From positions 1 to 36,768 of the forward strand of contig JABDMW010000026.1 in NCBI GenBank assembly GCA_013001295.1: a stretch of 36,768 bases of DNA. The letters are read 5' to 3'. Source of the DNA: Hyphomonadaceae bacterium. GTDB taxonomy: Bacteria; Pseudomonadota; Alphaproteobacteria; Caulobacterales; Maricaulaceae. The notes under the pieces are model-generated. The model made no database searches. It saw only the letters and a program-made list of their open reading frames with translations, and had not been told where the DNA came from. This document shows, piece after piece, positions 18,491 through 26,322 of this stretch (positions are counted from its first letter, which is position 1; each line of letters opens with the position of its first letter). Both the position numbers and the translations under genes were made by a program.

Positions 18491-18967
18491 AAATGTTTTT
18501 GGTGAATAATGCCGGAAGTGCGTTCGCGTCGCAAATTTAGGCAGGTCATTTAATTCCAATTCGATGTATTTATTTTAAATTGCGTCTCTTTTTGTAATTT
18601 GGTTAGAAGTACAATTCATATTTAAATCCCAGATAGACGATGCCGGCTCGCCGGCACCGTCACGCACTCCTAAATGATGTGGGGCAATTCGAAGTGCGGA
18701 GACCTGTCAATGATTCCTCGGTAGATCGGTAGGCTTACCGGTCTGCGCGATAACCATTGCCAGGCTCCCTATTCTATTTGGTTAAAATGAAAAGATATCA
18801 CAATTAGTATATATACTTAATCGAGCTCTTTTGCCTTGCACGCCATTGAGTTTCGCTTTTAGCTTGGCCGACTTTCGGTCCATTTGAAATTCCATTCTAC
18901 CTTAGCATATTAGCTAGATTTAAACCGGTTTATTTTTTACGCGGCGTTATATTCAGAGAGACGAAAC
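18491..18967. other. 477-bp intergenic region before terC
   Basis: I find no convincing reading frame here. It holds two hairpin-forming sequences without T tracts: TGCCGGC/GCCGGCA at 18641-18656 and GATCGGTA/TACCGGTC at 18724-18743. A palindromic regulatory box lies at 18802-18823. The large size, AT-rich right half and structure suggest a regulated promoter with a long leader. Confidence 0.6.
18802..18839 (-). promoter_or_regulatory. Candidate FixJ-type box and conserved 38-bp block upstream of terC
   Basis: The core 18802-18823 reads CGATTAAGTATATATAC followed by TAATT on the minus strand. Its centre GTATATATAC is a perfect 10-bp palindrome with near-symmetric ATTA/TAAT arms. The whole block to 18839, ending in CCTTGC, matches 20538-20575 at 32 of 38 positions with no gaps. 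The core ends 144 bp before the terC start. Confidence 0.6.
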
Positions 18968-19747
18968 ATGATTGAACTTTTTTCCCAGCCTGAAGCATGG
19001 GCAGCTCTTTTGGCATTGGTTACGCTTGAGGTCATCTTAGGTATTGATAACCTAATTTTTATTTCGATCGTAACGAATAAACTGCCTGAGCATCGGCGGC
19101 CGAGAGCGCGGCGTATTGGCATTGGACTTGCGCTCGTAATGCGACTTTTATTGCTAAGCACCATAGCCTGGATCGCGGGGTTAAATACGATCATTGTTGA
19201 TTTTGGAATCACAGGCCCAATTGGTACGAACGGGAGCCCCAGTTTCGAAACTTCATTTTCCTGGCGCGATATTATACTGATAGCGGGCGGAATATTTCTA
19301 ATTTGGAAAGCGACAACAGAAATACACCACAAAGTCGACCCAGGGCCTGCCAACACAGTATTTCAAGTGGTCAAAAATATCGGGTTTACAGCGGCGATCG
19401 TTCAAATCATTTTACTGGACCTCGTTTTTTCTATTGATAGCATCCTTACGGCAATAGGAATGACATCACATTTACCGGTCATGGTGATTGCCGTTATAAT
19501 AGCTGTCGCTGTTATGTTTTTGGCCGCAGGCCCGGTGTCCCGCTTTATCAACAATAACCCAAGTGTCGTGATGCTGGCCCTGGGATTCTTATTGATGATC
19601 GGAATTGTTTTGATAGCTGATGGTATGGGCCACCATATCCCAAAGGGTTATATCTATACCGCAATGGCATTTTCCATGTTTGTCGAGTATCTAAATATGT
19701 TGGCTCGAAAACGGCCAATCTTAGGCGATGGAAAAGAAATGATATAA
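18968..19747 (+). CDS. TerC family integral membrane protein
   Basis: A 259-residue polytopic protein with about seven hydrophobic helices. The two family motifs carry conserved acidic residues inside the membrane: Glu21/Asp27 in [13 protein letters not shown] and Asp151/Asp157 in [12 protein letters not shown]. TerC proteins were named for tellurite resistance; several members are now linked to manganese export and to metal loading at the membrane. It lacks the C-terminal CBS/CorC extension of longer relatives, so it is the short YceF/YgjT-like form. It is followed 110 bp later by a PsiE-like gene and preceded by a long upstream region with a FixJ-like box, suggesting a stress-regulated transcript. 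The start ATG follows GAGAGACGAAAC. Confidence 0.9.
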   Translation: MIELFSQPEAWAALLALVTLEVILGIDNLIFISIVTNKLPEHRRPRARRIGIGLALVMRLLLLSTIAWIAGLNTIIVDFGITGPIGTNGSPSFETSFSWRDIILIAGGIFLIWKATTEIHHKVDPGPANTVFQVVKNIGFTAAIVQIILLDLVFSIDSILTAIGMTSHLPVMVIAVIIAVAVMFLAAGPVSRFINNNPSVVMLALGFLLMIGIVLIADGMGHHIPKGYIYTAMAFSMFVEYLNMLARKRPILGDGKEMI

Positions 19748-19857
19748 AAACGATATTAGCGAAATTGTAGAATAATGACTTTGCTCGTGTGGAACTTTCT
19801 GGCCAAACATTTGGTTTTCAGCATTCTATTTTCAAAAAAACAATAGTGAGAATTACC

Positions 19858-20313
19858 ATGTCTAACAACGAGAAATTGAAATCCTTGAGTTCCACTGATA
19901 AATTTTTAAGTGCGGCACATCGATTTGAGTTTGTTATCATAACAATACTATATTTTACGATTACAATCATAAGCGTACTTGCGATTACGCGTCTCGGTGC
20001 GGCGGTCTATGATAGAATTTTTGGGCCTTGGGACGATAACACAGGCCAGGGAATACAGATACTTTTTGGTATGGTAATGACGGTGCTCATATCTCTTGAG
20101 CTCGGAAACTCTATGCTTCGGAACCTCAAGAGACGAACAACTGTCATTCAAGCACAGGAGATCATTCTCATAGGCCTGATTGCCATTGTTCGAAAGATTA
20201 TGCTGGTCGATATCAACGTTGTGACGCCAACTTTAATCGCTTCGTTGGCTATTGCTACTATAACGCTTGCTGCAGCCTACTGGTTGACGAAGGAAGCGGC
20301 ACATAACCATTAG
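19858..20313 (+). CDS. PsiE-like (phosphate-starvation-inducible family) membrane protein
   Basis: A 151-residue protein from the ATG at 19858; the frame extends upstream to a GTG at 19789, giving 23 more residues of atypical sequence. Four hydrophobic helices are seen (about residues 24-45, 60-85, 98-115 and 121-142). Segments FGMVMTVLISLELGNSM and EIILIGLIAIVRKIMLVD match the PsiE (PF06146) pattern. E. coli PsiE is induced by phosphate starvation, and its biochemical function is unknown. The gene lies 110 bp after terC in the same direction and probably shares its promoter. The start choice is moderate because the ribosome binding site is poor. Confidence 0.75.
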   Translation: MSNNEKLKSLSSTDKFLSAAHRFEFVIITILYFTITIISVLAITRLGAAVYDRIFGPWDDNTGQGIQILFGMVMTVLISLELGNSMLRNLKRRTTVIQAQEIILIGLIAIVRKIMLVDINVVTPTLIASLAIATITLAAAYWLTKEAAHNH

Positions 20314-20759
20314 CGATGTCGGGCTTTGCTACTTATTGATAAACCTATTCTATCATTGGAAACAATAAACGGTGTCTACGTGCCGGCACTACTTCATATC
20401 CGAGATGAGCGATTTATGAGTCGAGATAAGAATAACGTGTATGCGAACGCTATTCGTTCGCCCGGTGGGCCACGTCGACCTAAGAAAAAACCTTGACCAA
20501 TACTTTCTCGAAAGCTGGGCAAAAAAGAGGAAACCCTAATTAGTATATATACGTAATCGGTCGGTTTTACCTTGCCTCAACTTTAATTATCGCGTCTTGT
20601 TTTCATAAACCGCTGCCTGCTTGCGCTCTATTAAACAGGGTTGAAAGTGTCTGATAAATTCAATCGACCGCCGAAACCTTTGATCTGCACGCTGAAAACG
20701 ATCCGCATTTTGACCAGCTGGAGATTGTATAAATGCAGTGAATTTTGTCGGAGTTTTCG
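20314..20759. other. 446-bp intergenic region before the usp gene
   Basis: No supported gene is present. It contains a perfect 7-bp hairpin (GCGAACG/CGTTCGC, 20443-20461) without a T tract and the second copy of the conserved 38-bp block (20538-20575). Together with the terC upstream region, it looks like a long regulated leader. Confidence 0.6.
20538..20575 (-). promoter_or_regulatory. Candidate FixJ-type box and conserved 38-bp block upstream of the usp gene
   Basis: On the minus strand the core 20538-20559 reads CGATTACGTATATATAC then TAATT, differing at one position from the terC box (A to C in TTAMGTAT). The downstream CCTTGC is at the same 16-bp distance in both copies. The core ends 200 bp before the usp start. 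Confidence 0.6.
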
Positions 20760-21593
20760 ATGATAAAAACCATACTTGTTTCGCTCAATAATATCGAATG
20801 TGTCAGGAGTTCAATGCGGGCTGCGGTCACATTGTCGCAGAGATATGACTGCCATATCATCGGACTTTTTGTGGTTCCATCTGTAACTTTTTATTCGGGG
20901 CCAATGGGACTCGGTGCGAGCGTAAAACCGATTAGCGCAGGCACGTATTTTGCTAAACGTGCCGAAATAGCCAAGCCTGCATTTGAAAAAATATTAAGTA
21001 AACACAAATTGCGTGGTGAGTGGAAACAGGTAGATTCGCATGGAAAGACAATTCCAGACACTATCACACAATATGGGCACGCTGCGGATTTGGTTATTAT
21101 CGGCCATCGGAATCCGGGAGGTGGGCACGTAGATGCAGATGTCGAAACTTCGGCCTATATTGTCAAGGCCGTCGGTCGGCCGGTCCTTGTCGTACCACAC
21201 TCGAACAGGAAAAAATTTGTCGTAAAAAGAGCTATACTTGGATGGGACGGCTCACGTGAAGCAAGTCGCGCTGCTTTTGATGCGATTCCACTGCTGCATG
21301 ACGTGCAGAAATTGACAGTAACCTGTGTCAATCCACGTTTAGAATCCGATGTATCAAATCAGGCCCCGGGTCAAAAAATTAGCGCCGCTATGAACTATCA
21401 CGCCATACCGACGGAGATCGATATTCTTAAAACGCACAATAAAATTGGGTTAGCCTTGGTTAAAAAAGCTTCCGCATCAGATCTCCTGATAATAGGGGCT
21501 TACGGACATTCTCGGTTGCGTGAAACTATTCTGGGCGGCGTCACTGAAACAGTCCTTAATAATCTCAGCGGGCCCGTTCTGTTGTCGAATTAA
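20760..21593 (+). CDS. Tandem-domain universal stress protein (UspA family)
   Basis: A 277-residue protein using the ATG at 20760, 6 nt after GGAG; a TTG five codons upstream is the alternative. It has two Usp domains in tandem, residues about 1-150 and 155-277. The second keeps the ATP-binding pattern GAYGHSRLRETILGGVTETVL followed by NLSGPVLLSN; in the first the equivalent loop (GHRNPGGGHVDADVETSAYI) is divergent, so only one site may bind nucleotide. Such proteins are cytosolic and are induced by starvation, low oxygen or envelope stress. It lies 61 bp before mgtE in the same direction. A box shared with the terC upstream region suggests common regulation. Confidence 0.9.
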   Translation: MIKTILVSLNNIECVRSSMRAAVTLSQRYDCHIIGLFVVPSVTFYSGPMGLGASVKPISAGTYFAKRAEIAKPAFEKILSKHKLRGEWKQVDSHGKTIPDTITQYGHAADLVIIGHRNPGGGHVDADVETSAYIVKAVGRPVLVVPHSNRKKFVVKRAILGWDGSREASRAAFDAIPLLHDVQKLTVTCVNPRLESDVSNQAPGQKISAAMNYHAIPTEIDILKTHNKIGLALVKKASASDLLIIGAYGHSRLRETILGGVTETVLNNLSGPVLLSN

Positions 21594-21654
21594 AGAAATG
21601 CAAACCGGCTATTGGCTCTAAAGTTATAAGTGGAGCCAAAGAAAAGAGGAGATT

Positions 21655-23031
21655 ATGACGACACTCATTTTGGATCCTGAACAAGAGGAAGCTTTACTAA
21701 TTGGGAAAATAAGAGATTCACTTGAAACTGGACACAACGATCTCCTTTTATCCGCAATTACCGAAGTTTCGGATAATGAACTTCGTCACGTCTTTTTTCG
21801 ACTTGAGGTAGAGGAGCAAGATAATCTTCTAAATAAATTGACTCCAGATGTGTCCGCAAGGTTGCTCGGTGATTTGCCGGATCAGGAAGTCGCCAAATTT
21901 ATGGAACGTCTTGAGCCAACTTCGGCTGCGACTGCGATCAGTGCTTTGTCGTCGTCTGATCAGGCCGATATCATCGACGAGTTGGGAGACGATACCGCCC
22001 AAGAAGTTCTTTTGAGTTTGTCTACCGAACAAGCCTCTGACATTGAGACAATTTCACGATATAAAGATGACACGGCCGGACGCCTAATGAATCCATCACC
22101 GGTCGTCTTCCATGTCACTGAAACCGTTGGGGACGTTCTCAAGCGCATCGCAGATGATGAGGAGGCCCTGGCTTCTGTCGGCGGTGAGTATCCCTGTATT
22201 GTTGATGATGATGGAAATTATGTCGGCGTGTTGTCTCTGAGAAGCCTGTTGACCGTGAAGCGTTCTATTCAGCTTAAGGCTATCACCAAGGCTTATGAAT
22301 CAATCTCGGACGCAGCAACTTTAGATGATATTCAAGATTATTTTGACCGAAATGAGTATGCGGGCGCGCCAGTCGTAAATACGGAAAATCGGCTAATGGG
22401 CATTCTTCTAGAAGAAACGTTTGCCGAAACTCTGTCATTCAAACAGCAGGACGACGTACTCAAAATTAGTGGAGTCCTGGGCGATGAATTGCGCTCAATG
22501 CCGCTTATTTATCGTTCGCGAAAACGCCTGGCCTGGCTTTCTGCAAATATTGTTCTGAATATCATCGCCGCCAGTGTGATCTCTGCTTACGAAGAAACCC
22601 TGACCGCCGTAATAGCTCTTGCGATATTTTTACCCATGGTTTCAGACATGAGCGGATGCTCCGGTAACCAGGCCGTTGCAGTTTCGATGCGGGAAATCTC
22701 GCTCGGTTTGGCGCGACCGACCGATGCTTTTAGAGTCTGGATGAAGGAAATTTCAGTCGGCGTTATCAACGGTATAATTTTGGGTATCATTATCGGATTT
22801 GTCGCATTTATTTGGAAAAGTTCACCGGCACTTGGCCTGGTTATTGGTGCCGCGCTTGCAATTAATACAATGATCGCTGTTTCAATTGGCGGCGTTGTCC
22901 CGTTGTTGTTAAAGCGTTTTAACGTCGATCCGGCGGTTGCATCTGGTCCGTTACTTACAACAATTACCGATATGGCTGGGTTTTTTCTGGTGTTAGGTCT
23001 AGCGACAATGGCTTTGCCTTATCTGATCTGA
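21655..23031 (+). CDS. mgtE: Magnesium transporter MgtE
   Basis: A 458-residue protein of standard MgtE length. Order: N-terminal superhelical domain (about residues 20-130), two CBS domains (about 135-255; LMNPSPVVFHVTETVGDVLK, PCIVDDDGNYVGVLSLRSL, GAPVVNTENRLMGIL), a linker helix, then five transmembrane helices (about 285-458). The pore-region signature is present as MVSDMSGCSGNQAVAVSMRE, where the family usually has a GGNAGTQ-like sequence. MgtE is a Mg2+-gated Mg2+ channel in the inner membrane. The ATG follows a strong GAGGAG. Just upstream, TTGGCTC (21612-21618) can pair with GAGCCAA (21633-21639), but the 61-bp gap is too short for an M-box riboswitch. It probably forms an operon with the usp gene. 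Confidence 0.92.
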   Translation: MTTLILDPEQEEALLIGKIRDSLETGHNDLLLSAITEVSDNELRHVFFRLEVEEQDNLLNKLTPDVSARLLGDLPDQEVAKFMERLEPTSAATAISALSSSDQADIIDELGDDTAQEVLLSLSTEQASDIETISRYKDDTAGRLMNPSPVVFHVTETVGDVLKRIADDEEALASVGGEYPCIVDDDGNYVGVLSLRSLLTVKRSIQLKAITKAYESISDAATLDDIQDYFDRNEYAGAPVVNTENRLMGILLEETFAETLSFKQQDDVLKISGVLGDELRSMPLIYRSRKRLAWLSANIVLNIIAASVISAYEETLTAVIALAIFLPMVSDMSGCSGNQAVAVSMREISLGLARPTDAFRVWMKEISVGVINGIILGIIIGFVAFIWKSSPALGLVIGAALAINTMIAVSIGGVVPLLLKRFNVDPAVASGPLLTTITDMAGFFLVLGLATMALPYLI

Positions 23032-23222
23032 GGAGCATGCCGTTATTCTTAAGCATCCTAAGAAGTTTGATGCCGAAATCACAAAGGTAGCGGAACATAG
23101 ATTGCCAATGCGCGCGCCAATTACATATGAACGCAAAAGTCTTATAAAATAAATTCAACCTATAGAATGTTTTTGAGCCTTTTAATGGTTGCGTCATTAA
23201 TCTTCGCTCGACCGGAACCAGA

Positions 23223-23438
23223 TTAGATTTTTAAATCCACGATACGGACGCGCTGAAGCCATCTGAGAGCTGATGCGGTTCGTCGAGGGACGAAACCGAG
23301 CTGATCGCTTATGTCGTCGACCAAAATACCCTTCTCTCCTGCGCGAGACACGCAGAGATAAATCGACAAGCGATCCGGATCTGAAAGAGCGGACAATATC
23401 TCGACGCTGTCAATCGTCTCCTTGCTTGGAGCTAACAT
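23223..23438 (-). CDS. Small ArsR-like winged-helix protein, probably truncated by an in-frame stop
   Basis: The ATG at 23438 has a strong ribosome binding site (AGAGGA, 7-nt spacer) and gives 71 residues. Sequence VEILSALSDPDRLSIYLCVS followed by ILVDDISDQLGFVPRRTASA and LRWLQRVRIVDLKI matches the helical core of ArsR-type regulators up to the recognition helix. The frame then meets TAA. Read through that codon, it continues for 20 residues (SGSGRAKINDATIKRLKNIL) to a TAG at 23160-23162. That tail looks like the missing wing and final helix of an ArsR protein. It may therefore be a recently inactivated gene, a shortened but functional one, or a sequencing artefact. No metal-binding cysteine pair is seen. 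It follows the lone receiver gene by 78 bp on the same strand. Confidence 0.6.
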   Translation of the reverse strand: MLAPSKETIDSVEILSALSDPDRLSIYLCVSRAGEKGILVDDISDQLGFVPRRTASALRWLQRVRIVDLKI

Positions 23439-23516
23439 TTTGGTTTCCTCTGTATTTGGTAAATCTCGTTTTCCACCGAATTTTTGCAACATATCCGCGA
23501 ATTTCAAGTACAGCGA

Positions 23517-23900
23517 TTACATTGCTATTTCCGTTTGCATGACAATTTCAGTTATTTTTGCTTCGAGGATTTGAGGGTCCACGGGTTTCGCAATAACTGC
23601 GAGAGCCGCTGATTTTTCGGCCGCCAACATAAGATCATTCCGATACGTTCCGGTTATAACAATTGTAGGCCCAAATCGGTTTTGCTCTTGGAGAATTTCC
23701 ATTGCAGCAACACCGTTTAATCCATGTAATTCCAAGTCTATGACCAAACAGGATGGTGTAAGAAGCTCCGATTGGAGATATTCTTCTGCGTTCTCAAAAG
23801 AGTAAACGGAGTACCCGGACACTTCAAAAAAAGTGTGCAGAGAATTTCTAACGCCGTCATCATCGTCGACAATAACGATAGTCTCGGAAAGTCCACTCAT
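23517..23900 (-). CDS. Stand-alone receiver-domain response regulator
   Basis: A 127-residue single receiver domain. The acidic pocket (IVIVDDDDGVRNS), phosphoacceptor Asp55 (CLVIDLELHG), Thr83 (IVITGTY) and Lys105 (VIAKPVDP) are all in place, so it should be phosphorylatable. It has no output domain, as in CheY-, DivK- or Spo0F-like proteins and FixJ-associated lone receivers. The start at 23900 follows ACAGG; the frame extends 12 codons upstream, which is less likely. It lies between the ArsR-like gene and the FixJ/kinase pair, all on the minus strand, so it may act as a phosphate sink or relay for that kinase. Its own upstream region holds a FixJ-like box, suggesting feedback. Confidence 0.88.
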   Translation of the reverse strand: MSGLSETIVIVDDDDGVRNSLHTFFEVSGYSVYSFENAEEYLQSELLTPSCLVIDLELHGLNGVAAMEILQEQNRFGPTIVITGTYRNDLMLAAEKSAALAVIAKPVDPQILEAKITEIVMQTEIAM

Positions 23901-23973
23901 AAAAAACCTGTAAATCAAATGTGATAGTAATGACAATCACTTACTAACCACACATAATTCCGTTGAAATAGAT

Positions 23974-23990
23974 GGGGAATATACGTAACG
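23974..23990 (-). promoter_or_regulatory. Candidate FixJ-type box upstream of the lone receiver gene
   Basis: The minus strand reads CGTTACGTATATTCCCC, matching 15 of 17 bases of the box at 26323-26339. It lies 73-90 bp upstream of the receiver start, in the 101-bp gap after the FixJ-like gene, in the same orientation as the gene. Confidence 0.6.
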
Positions 23991-24001
23991 GGGCGTAAAT
24001 T

Positions 24002-24613
24002 TCAGATAATTTTTGCTGCGATCGCCATTCGAATGAGTTCGGCGAAACTTTTAGCACCGGTTCTTTTCATGATTCTTGATCGGTGGACTTCGACTGTTCG
24101 TTGGCTGATCCCCAATTCATAGGCGACGATTTTGTTCGGTTGACCCTCTGCTAATTTCTTGACGACATCTATTTCGCGTTTTGAAAGGAGTTTCATGGCT
24201 TCGCAGTCAATATCTGTATTACGTGAAGCGTCTTGCAATGCCTGTTCAATCTTGTTTTGACCACTTTTAATTGAGTCAATAAGTCTATCCGGGTCGATCG
24301 GTTTCTCTATAAAATCCGTTGCGCCCATTTGCATGGCTTTAACGGCGATTGGAATGTCGCCGAAGCCCGTAATCATGATGATAGACACAGGGGTTTTTGA
24401 CTCCGATAAAATCTGCGAAATTAAATCCAGACCATCTGTATTCGGCAGATTTTTATCAAGCAAAAGACAAAAGGGAGCTTCTCCGCTAAACCATTCCATT
24501 AATTCGGTACCGGACGTAAAAGTCTTCCACGCATAGCCATAAGCCTGCATTAGTGCGGCCAGGCTTTCACGGATCGCGATATCATCATCTACTATGATAA
24601 CGGGGCAGGACAT
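24002..24613 (-). CDS. FixJ-family response regulator (receiver + LuxR-type HTH)
   Basis: A 203-residue two-domain regulator. The receiver (residues 1-120) has Asp9-Asp11, phosphoacceptor Asp53 (LLLDKNLPNTDG), Thr82 and Lys104 (FIEKPIDP). The LuxR/NarL-type DNA-binding domain (about 140-203) reads LLSKREIDVVKKLAEGQPNK then ELGISQRTVEVHRSRIMKRT. The order, the length and the GATDFIEKPID motif are those of FixJ/TodT/StyR-type regulators. In rhizobia FixJ is phosphorylated by the oxygen sensor FixL and activates genes under low oxygen. Its start codon overlaps the kinase stop by one base (TAATG), so the pair is translationally coupled. Its targets in this window are probably the TTAMGTAT boxes; this is inference. 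Confidence 0.9.
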   Translation of the reverse strand: MSCPVIIVDDDIAIRESLAALMQAYGYAWKTFTSGTELMEWFSGEAPFCLLLDKNLPNTDGLDLISQILSESKTPVSIIMITGFGDIPIAVKAMQMGATDFIEKPIDPDRLIDSIKSGQNKIEQALQDASRNTDIDCEAMKLLSKREIDVVKKLAEGQPNKIVAYELGISQRTVEVHRSRIMKRTGAKSFAELIRMAIAAKII

Positions 24614-26100
24614 TACGGAATCCCAATCATATTGTCACGCGATAGCGGCAAGGAAAAAGTGAAAACCGCACCTCCCTCCGCGTGGTTACTCGCTGCGATC
24701 TGTCCATTATGTGCAGTTAATATTCGTCGACATATTGATAGGCCAAGCCCCATGCCATTAGACTTTGTTGAAGCGAATGGTTTAAACAAATTCTGTTCAA
24801 GTGTTTCGTCCAGGCCGGGCCCAGAATCTTTTATACTAATGGCAACAGAACCGTTTTCGACACGTGTTGAAATATTGATACGCCTTGGGTGCGTTTCAGC
24901 CATTGCGTCAACCGCGTTGCGCACCAGATTGTGCACAACTTGCTGGATTTGGATTTTATCTACAAATACGAATACATCTTCTTCATGGAGGTAGAAGAAA
25001 GTATTGATGCTCAAATCGCCGGTATCCATTAGCGCAAACAATGTCGCCTCTTCGACAAGAGCGTTGATTTCCTCACGCGAGCGTTCACTTGTATCCTGAC
25101 GCACCATCCTTTGCATGTTGCGAATAATGTCGCCGGCGCGGCTGACTTGCGCGGCAGCGCTATCCATCATCTGAATTTCTTTTCCACTGTATCCAGAATT
25201 GGCAAGGGATTTTGTCGAGGCTCTAATAAAAGTTAGGGCAGCAGATAAAGGTTGTTTGATTTCGTGCGCTATTGTCGACGCCAATTCACCCAACATGCCT
25301 GTTTGATCTAATTCTGAAACATTCGTCGTGTTTGTGATCAGTTCCCGCACGTTTCGCTCTCGGTTCGATAAATCATGAACAAAAACGACGATTTGTATTT
25401 TGTCTTCCAGCTTGACATTCCCGAGTACAACTTCGCAGGGGAATTTCTCTGAACCCGTTTTAACACCATCAAAATAATTTGTTACGGTGGTTTCAGAATG
25501 ATCTTTATATGTTGAATCTGATGCAAAAAGTCGGACATCCTCAATGTCGAGATCGGGAATTAAGTCAGTAATGAACGATTCCGACTGATTTGAGACCTTG
25601 AATAGTTTTTTTGCCGCACGGCTCATTTGATCCACGCTGCCATCGGCATTCGCTATTATGATTGCACTTTGAGAATAAGAAAAAATCGTTGCAGCAACGA
25701 TGTTGTTTCGTTCGGCTGTGACTTCTTGTGTGGAGATCAATCGACCCAAATAGAATACACGAGGGTTTTGAGCGCGAGCTGTCCGCACGCCGGACCACTC
25801 AATAGCTGCGATCGCCGCGCTCGGCACAACTAGGTCAATTCGGAACCGGTGCGGCGAGTGGGACAGTGCAAGGGAGTGCATGTCTCTCGTAATCAAAGGT
25901 ATTCCGACGTCAGGATTCTCAAGTTCCCAAATTTTCTTCCCGATACATGAGACCGTGTTATTAGTCTCCAAAAGTCCACGCGCAAATGCATTGGCAAAGT
26001 AAATCGTCCCGTCCATATTTGCGGCGACCACCGGTTCTGTCAGCAGTTCAAAAGCATCTGGCTCGATTGAGAATAAGGATGATTCTAGCTCGGGTTTCAT
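24613..26100 (-). CDS. Soluble PAS-domain sensor histidine kinase (FixL-like)
   Basis: A 495-residue kinase with no transmembrane segment, so it senses an internal signal. Order: PAS-like region (about residues 14-120, LLTEPVVAANMDGTIYFANA), second PAS (about 135-250, SQSAIIIANADGSVDQMSRA), HisKA with phospho-acceptor His279 (IAHEIKQPLSAALTFIRAS) and HATPase_c with N box VVHNLVRNAVDAMAE, G1 ISIKDSGPGLDE and the F/G2 region FKPFASTKSNGMGLGLSICR. The second PAS resembles FixL in its tail (FPCEVVLGNVK and FVHDLSNRERNVREL), but by eye I find no histidine aligned with the FixL haem ligand, so the ligand may be another cofactor or none. It is cotranscribed with the FixJ-like gene. Confidence 0.9.
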   Translation of the reverse strand: MKPELESSLFSIEPDAFELLTEPVVAANMDGTIYFANAFARGLLETNNTVSCIGKKIWELENPDVGIPLITRDMHSLALSHSPHRFRIDLVVPSAAIAAIEWSGVRTARAQNPRVFYLGRLISTQEVTAERNNIVAATIFSYSQSAIIIANADGSVDQMSRAAKKLFKVSNQSESFITDLIPDLDIEDVRLFASDSTYKDHSETTVTNYFDGVKTGSEKFPCEVVLGNVKLEDKIQIVVFVHDLSNRERNVRELITNTTNVSELDQTGMLGELASTIAHEIKQPLSAALTFIRASTKSLANSGYSGKEIQMMDSAAAQVSRAGDIIRNMQRMVRQDTSERSREEINALVEEATLFALMDTGDLSINTFFYLHEEDVFVFVDKIQIQQVVHNLVRNAVDAMAETHPRRINISTRVENGSVAISIKDSGPGLDETLEQNLFKPFASTKSNGMGLGLSICRRILTAHNGQIAASNHAEGGAVFTFSLPLSRDNMIGIP

Positions 26101-26151
26101 GATGTCAATTTGAAGGAATGAATGATAAAATCAATACCTAGATCAAAATGA

Positions 26152-26163
26152 GTGTAGCTACAC
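26152..26163. promoter_or_regulatory. 12-bp palindrome upstream of the kinase-regulator operon
   Basis: GTGTAGCTACAC is a perfect dyad 52 bp upstream of the kinase start. It could be an operator for this operon, perhaps for autoregulation or another regulator. Only symmetry and position support it. Confidence 0.4.
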
Positions 26164-26322
26164 ACTATGGTGAAGATGGCCAGAAAAGGATTTATTCGAC
26201 AAAGCAAAAAAATAATCATTTTGCACACTCTGAGGATTGATCAAACCTGGTAGACAGACCTATTTCGGCAAAAATTGATGTTTCGATTAATGAAGCAAAA
26301 CCAAACCGGCGGACGGCTTTGT

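Noticed and set aside
18641-18656. GC-rich hairpin TGCCGGC/GCCGGCA as a terminator of the LapA-domain gene
   Set aside because: The loop has only two bases and no T tract follows; it lies 150 bp after the gene.
18831-18860. Sigma-54 promoter around the CCTTGC element
   Set aside because: The GG at -24 and GC at -12 with correct spacing cannot be placed in either copy of the block.
21594-21654. Mg2+ riboswitch (M-box) in front of mgtE
   Set aside because: The gap after the usp gene is only 61 bp and holds a single weak 7-bp stem, too small for an M-box.
22964-23197. 77-residue minus-strand open frame at the end of mgtE
   Set aside because: It overlaps mgtE and the possible ArsR tail in another frame, with no ribosome binding site or family pattern.
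26237-26244. TTGATCAA as an FNR/FixK-type site
   Set aside because: The two half-sites lack the 4-base spacer of TTGAT-N4-ATCAA, and no full site was seen in the other intergenic regions.
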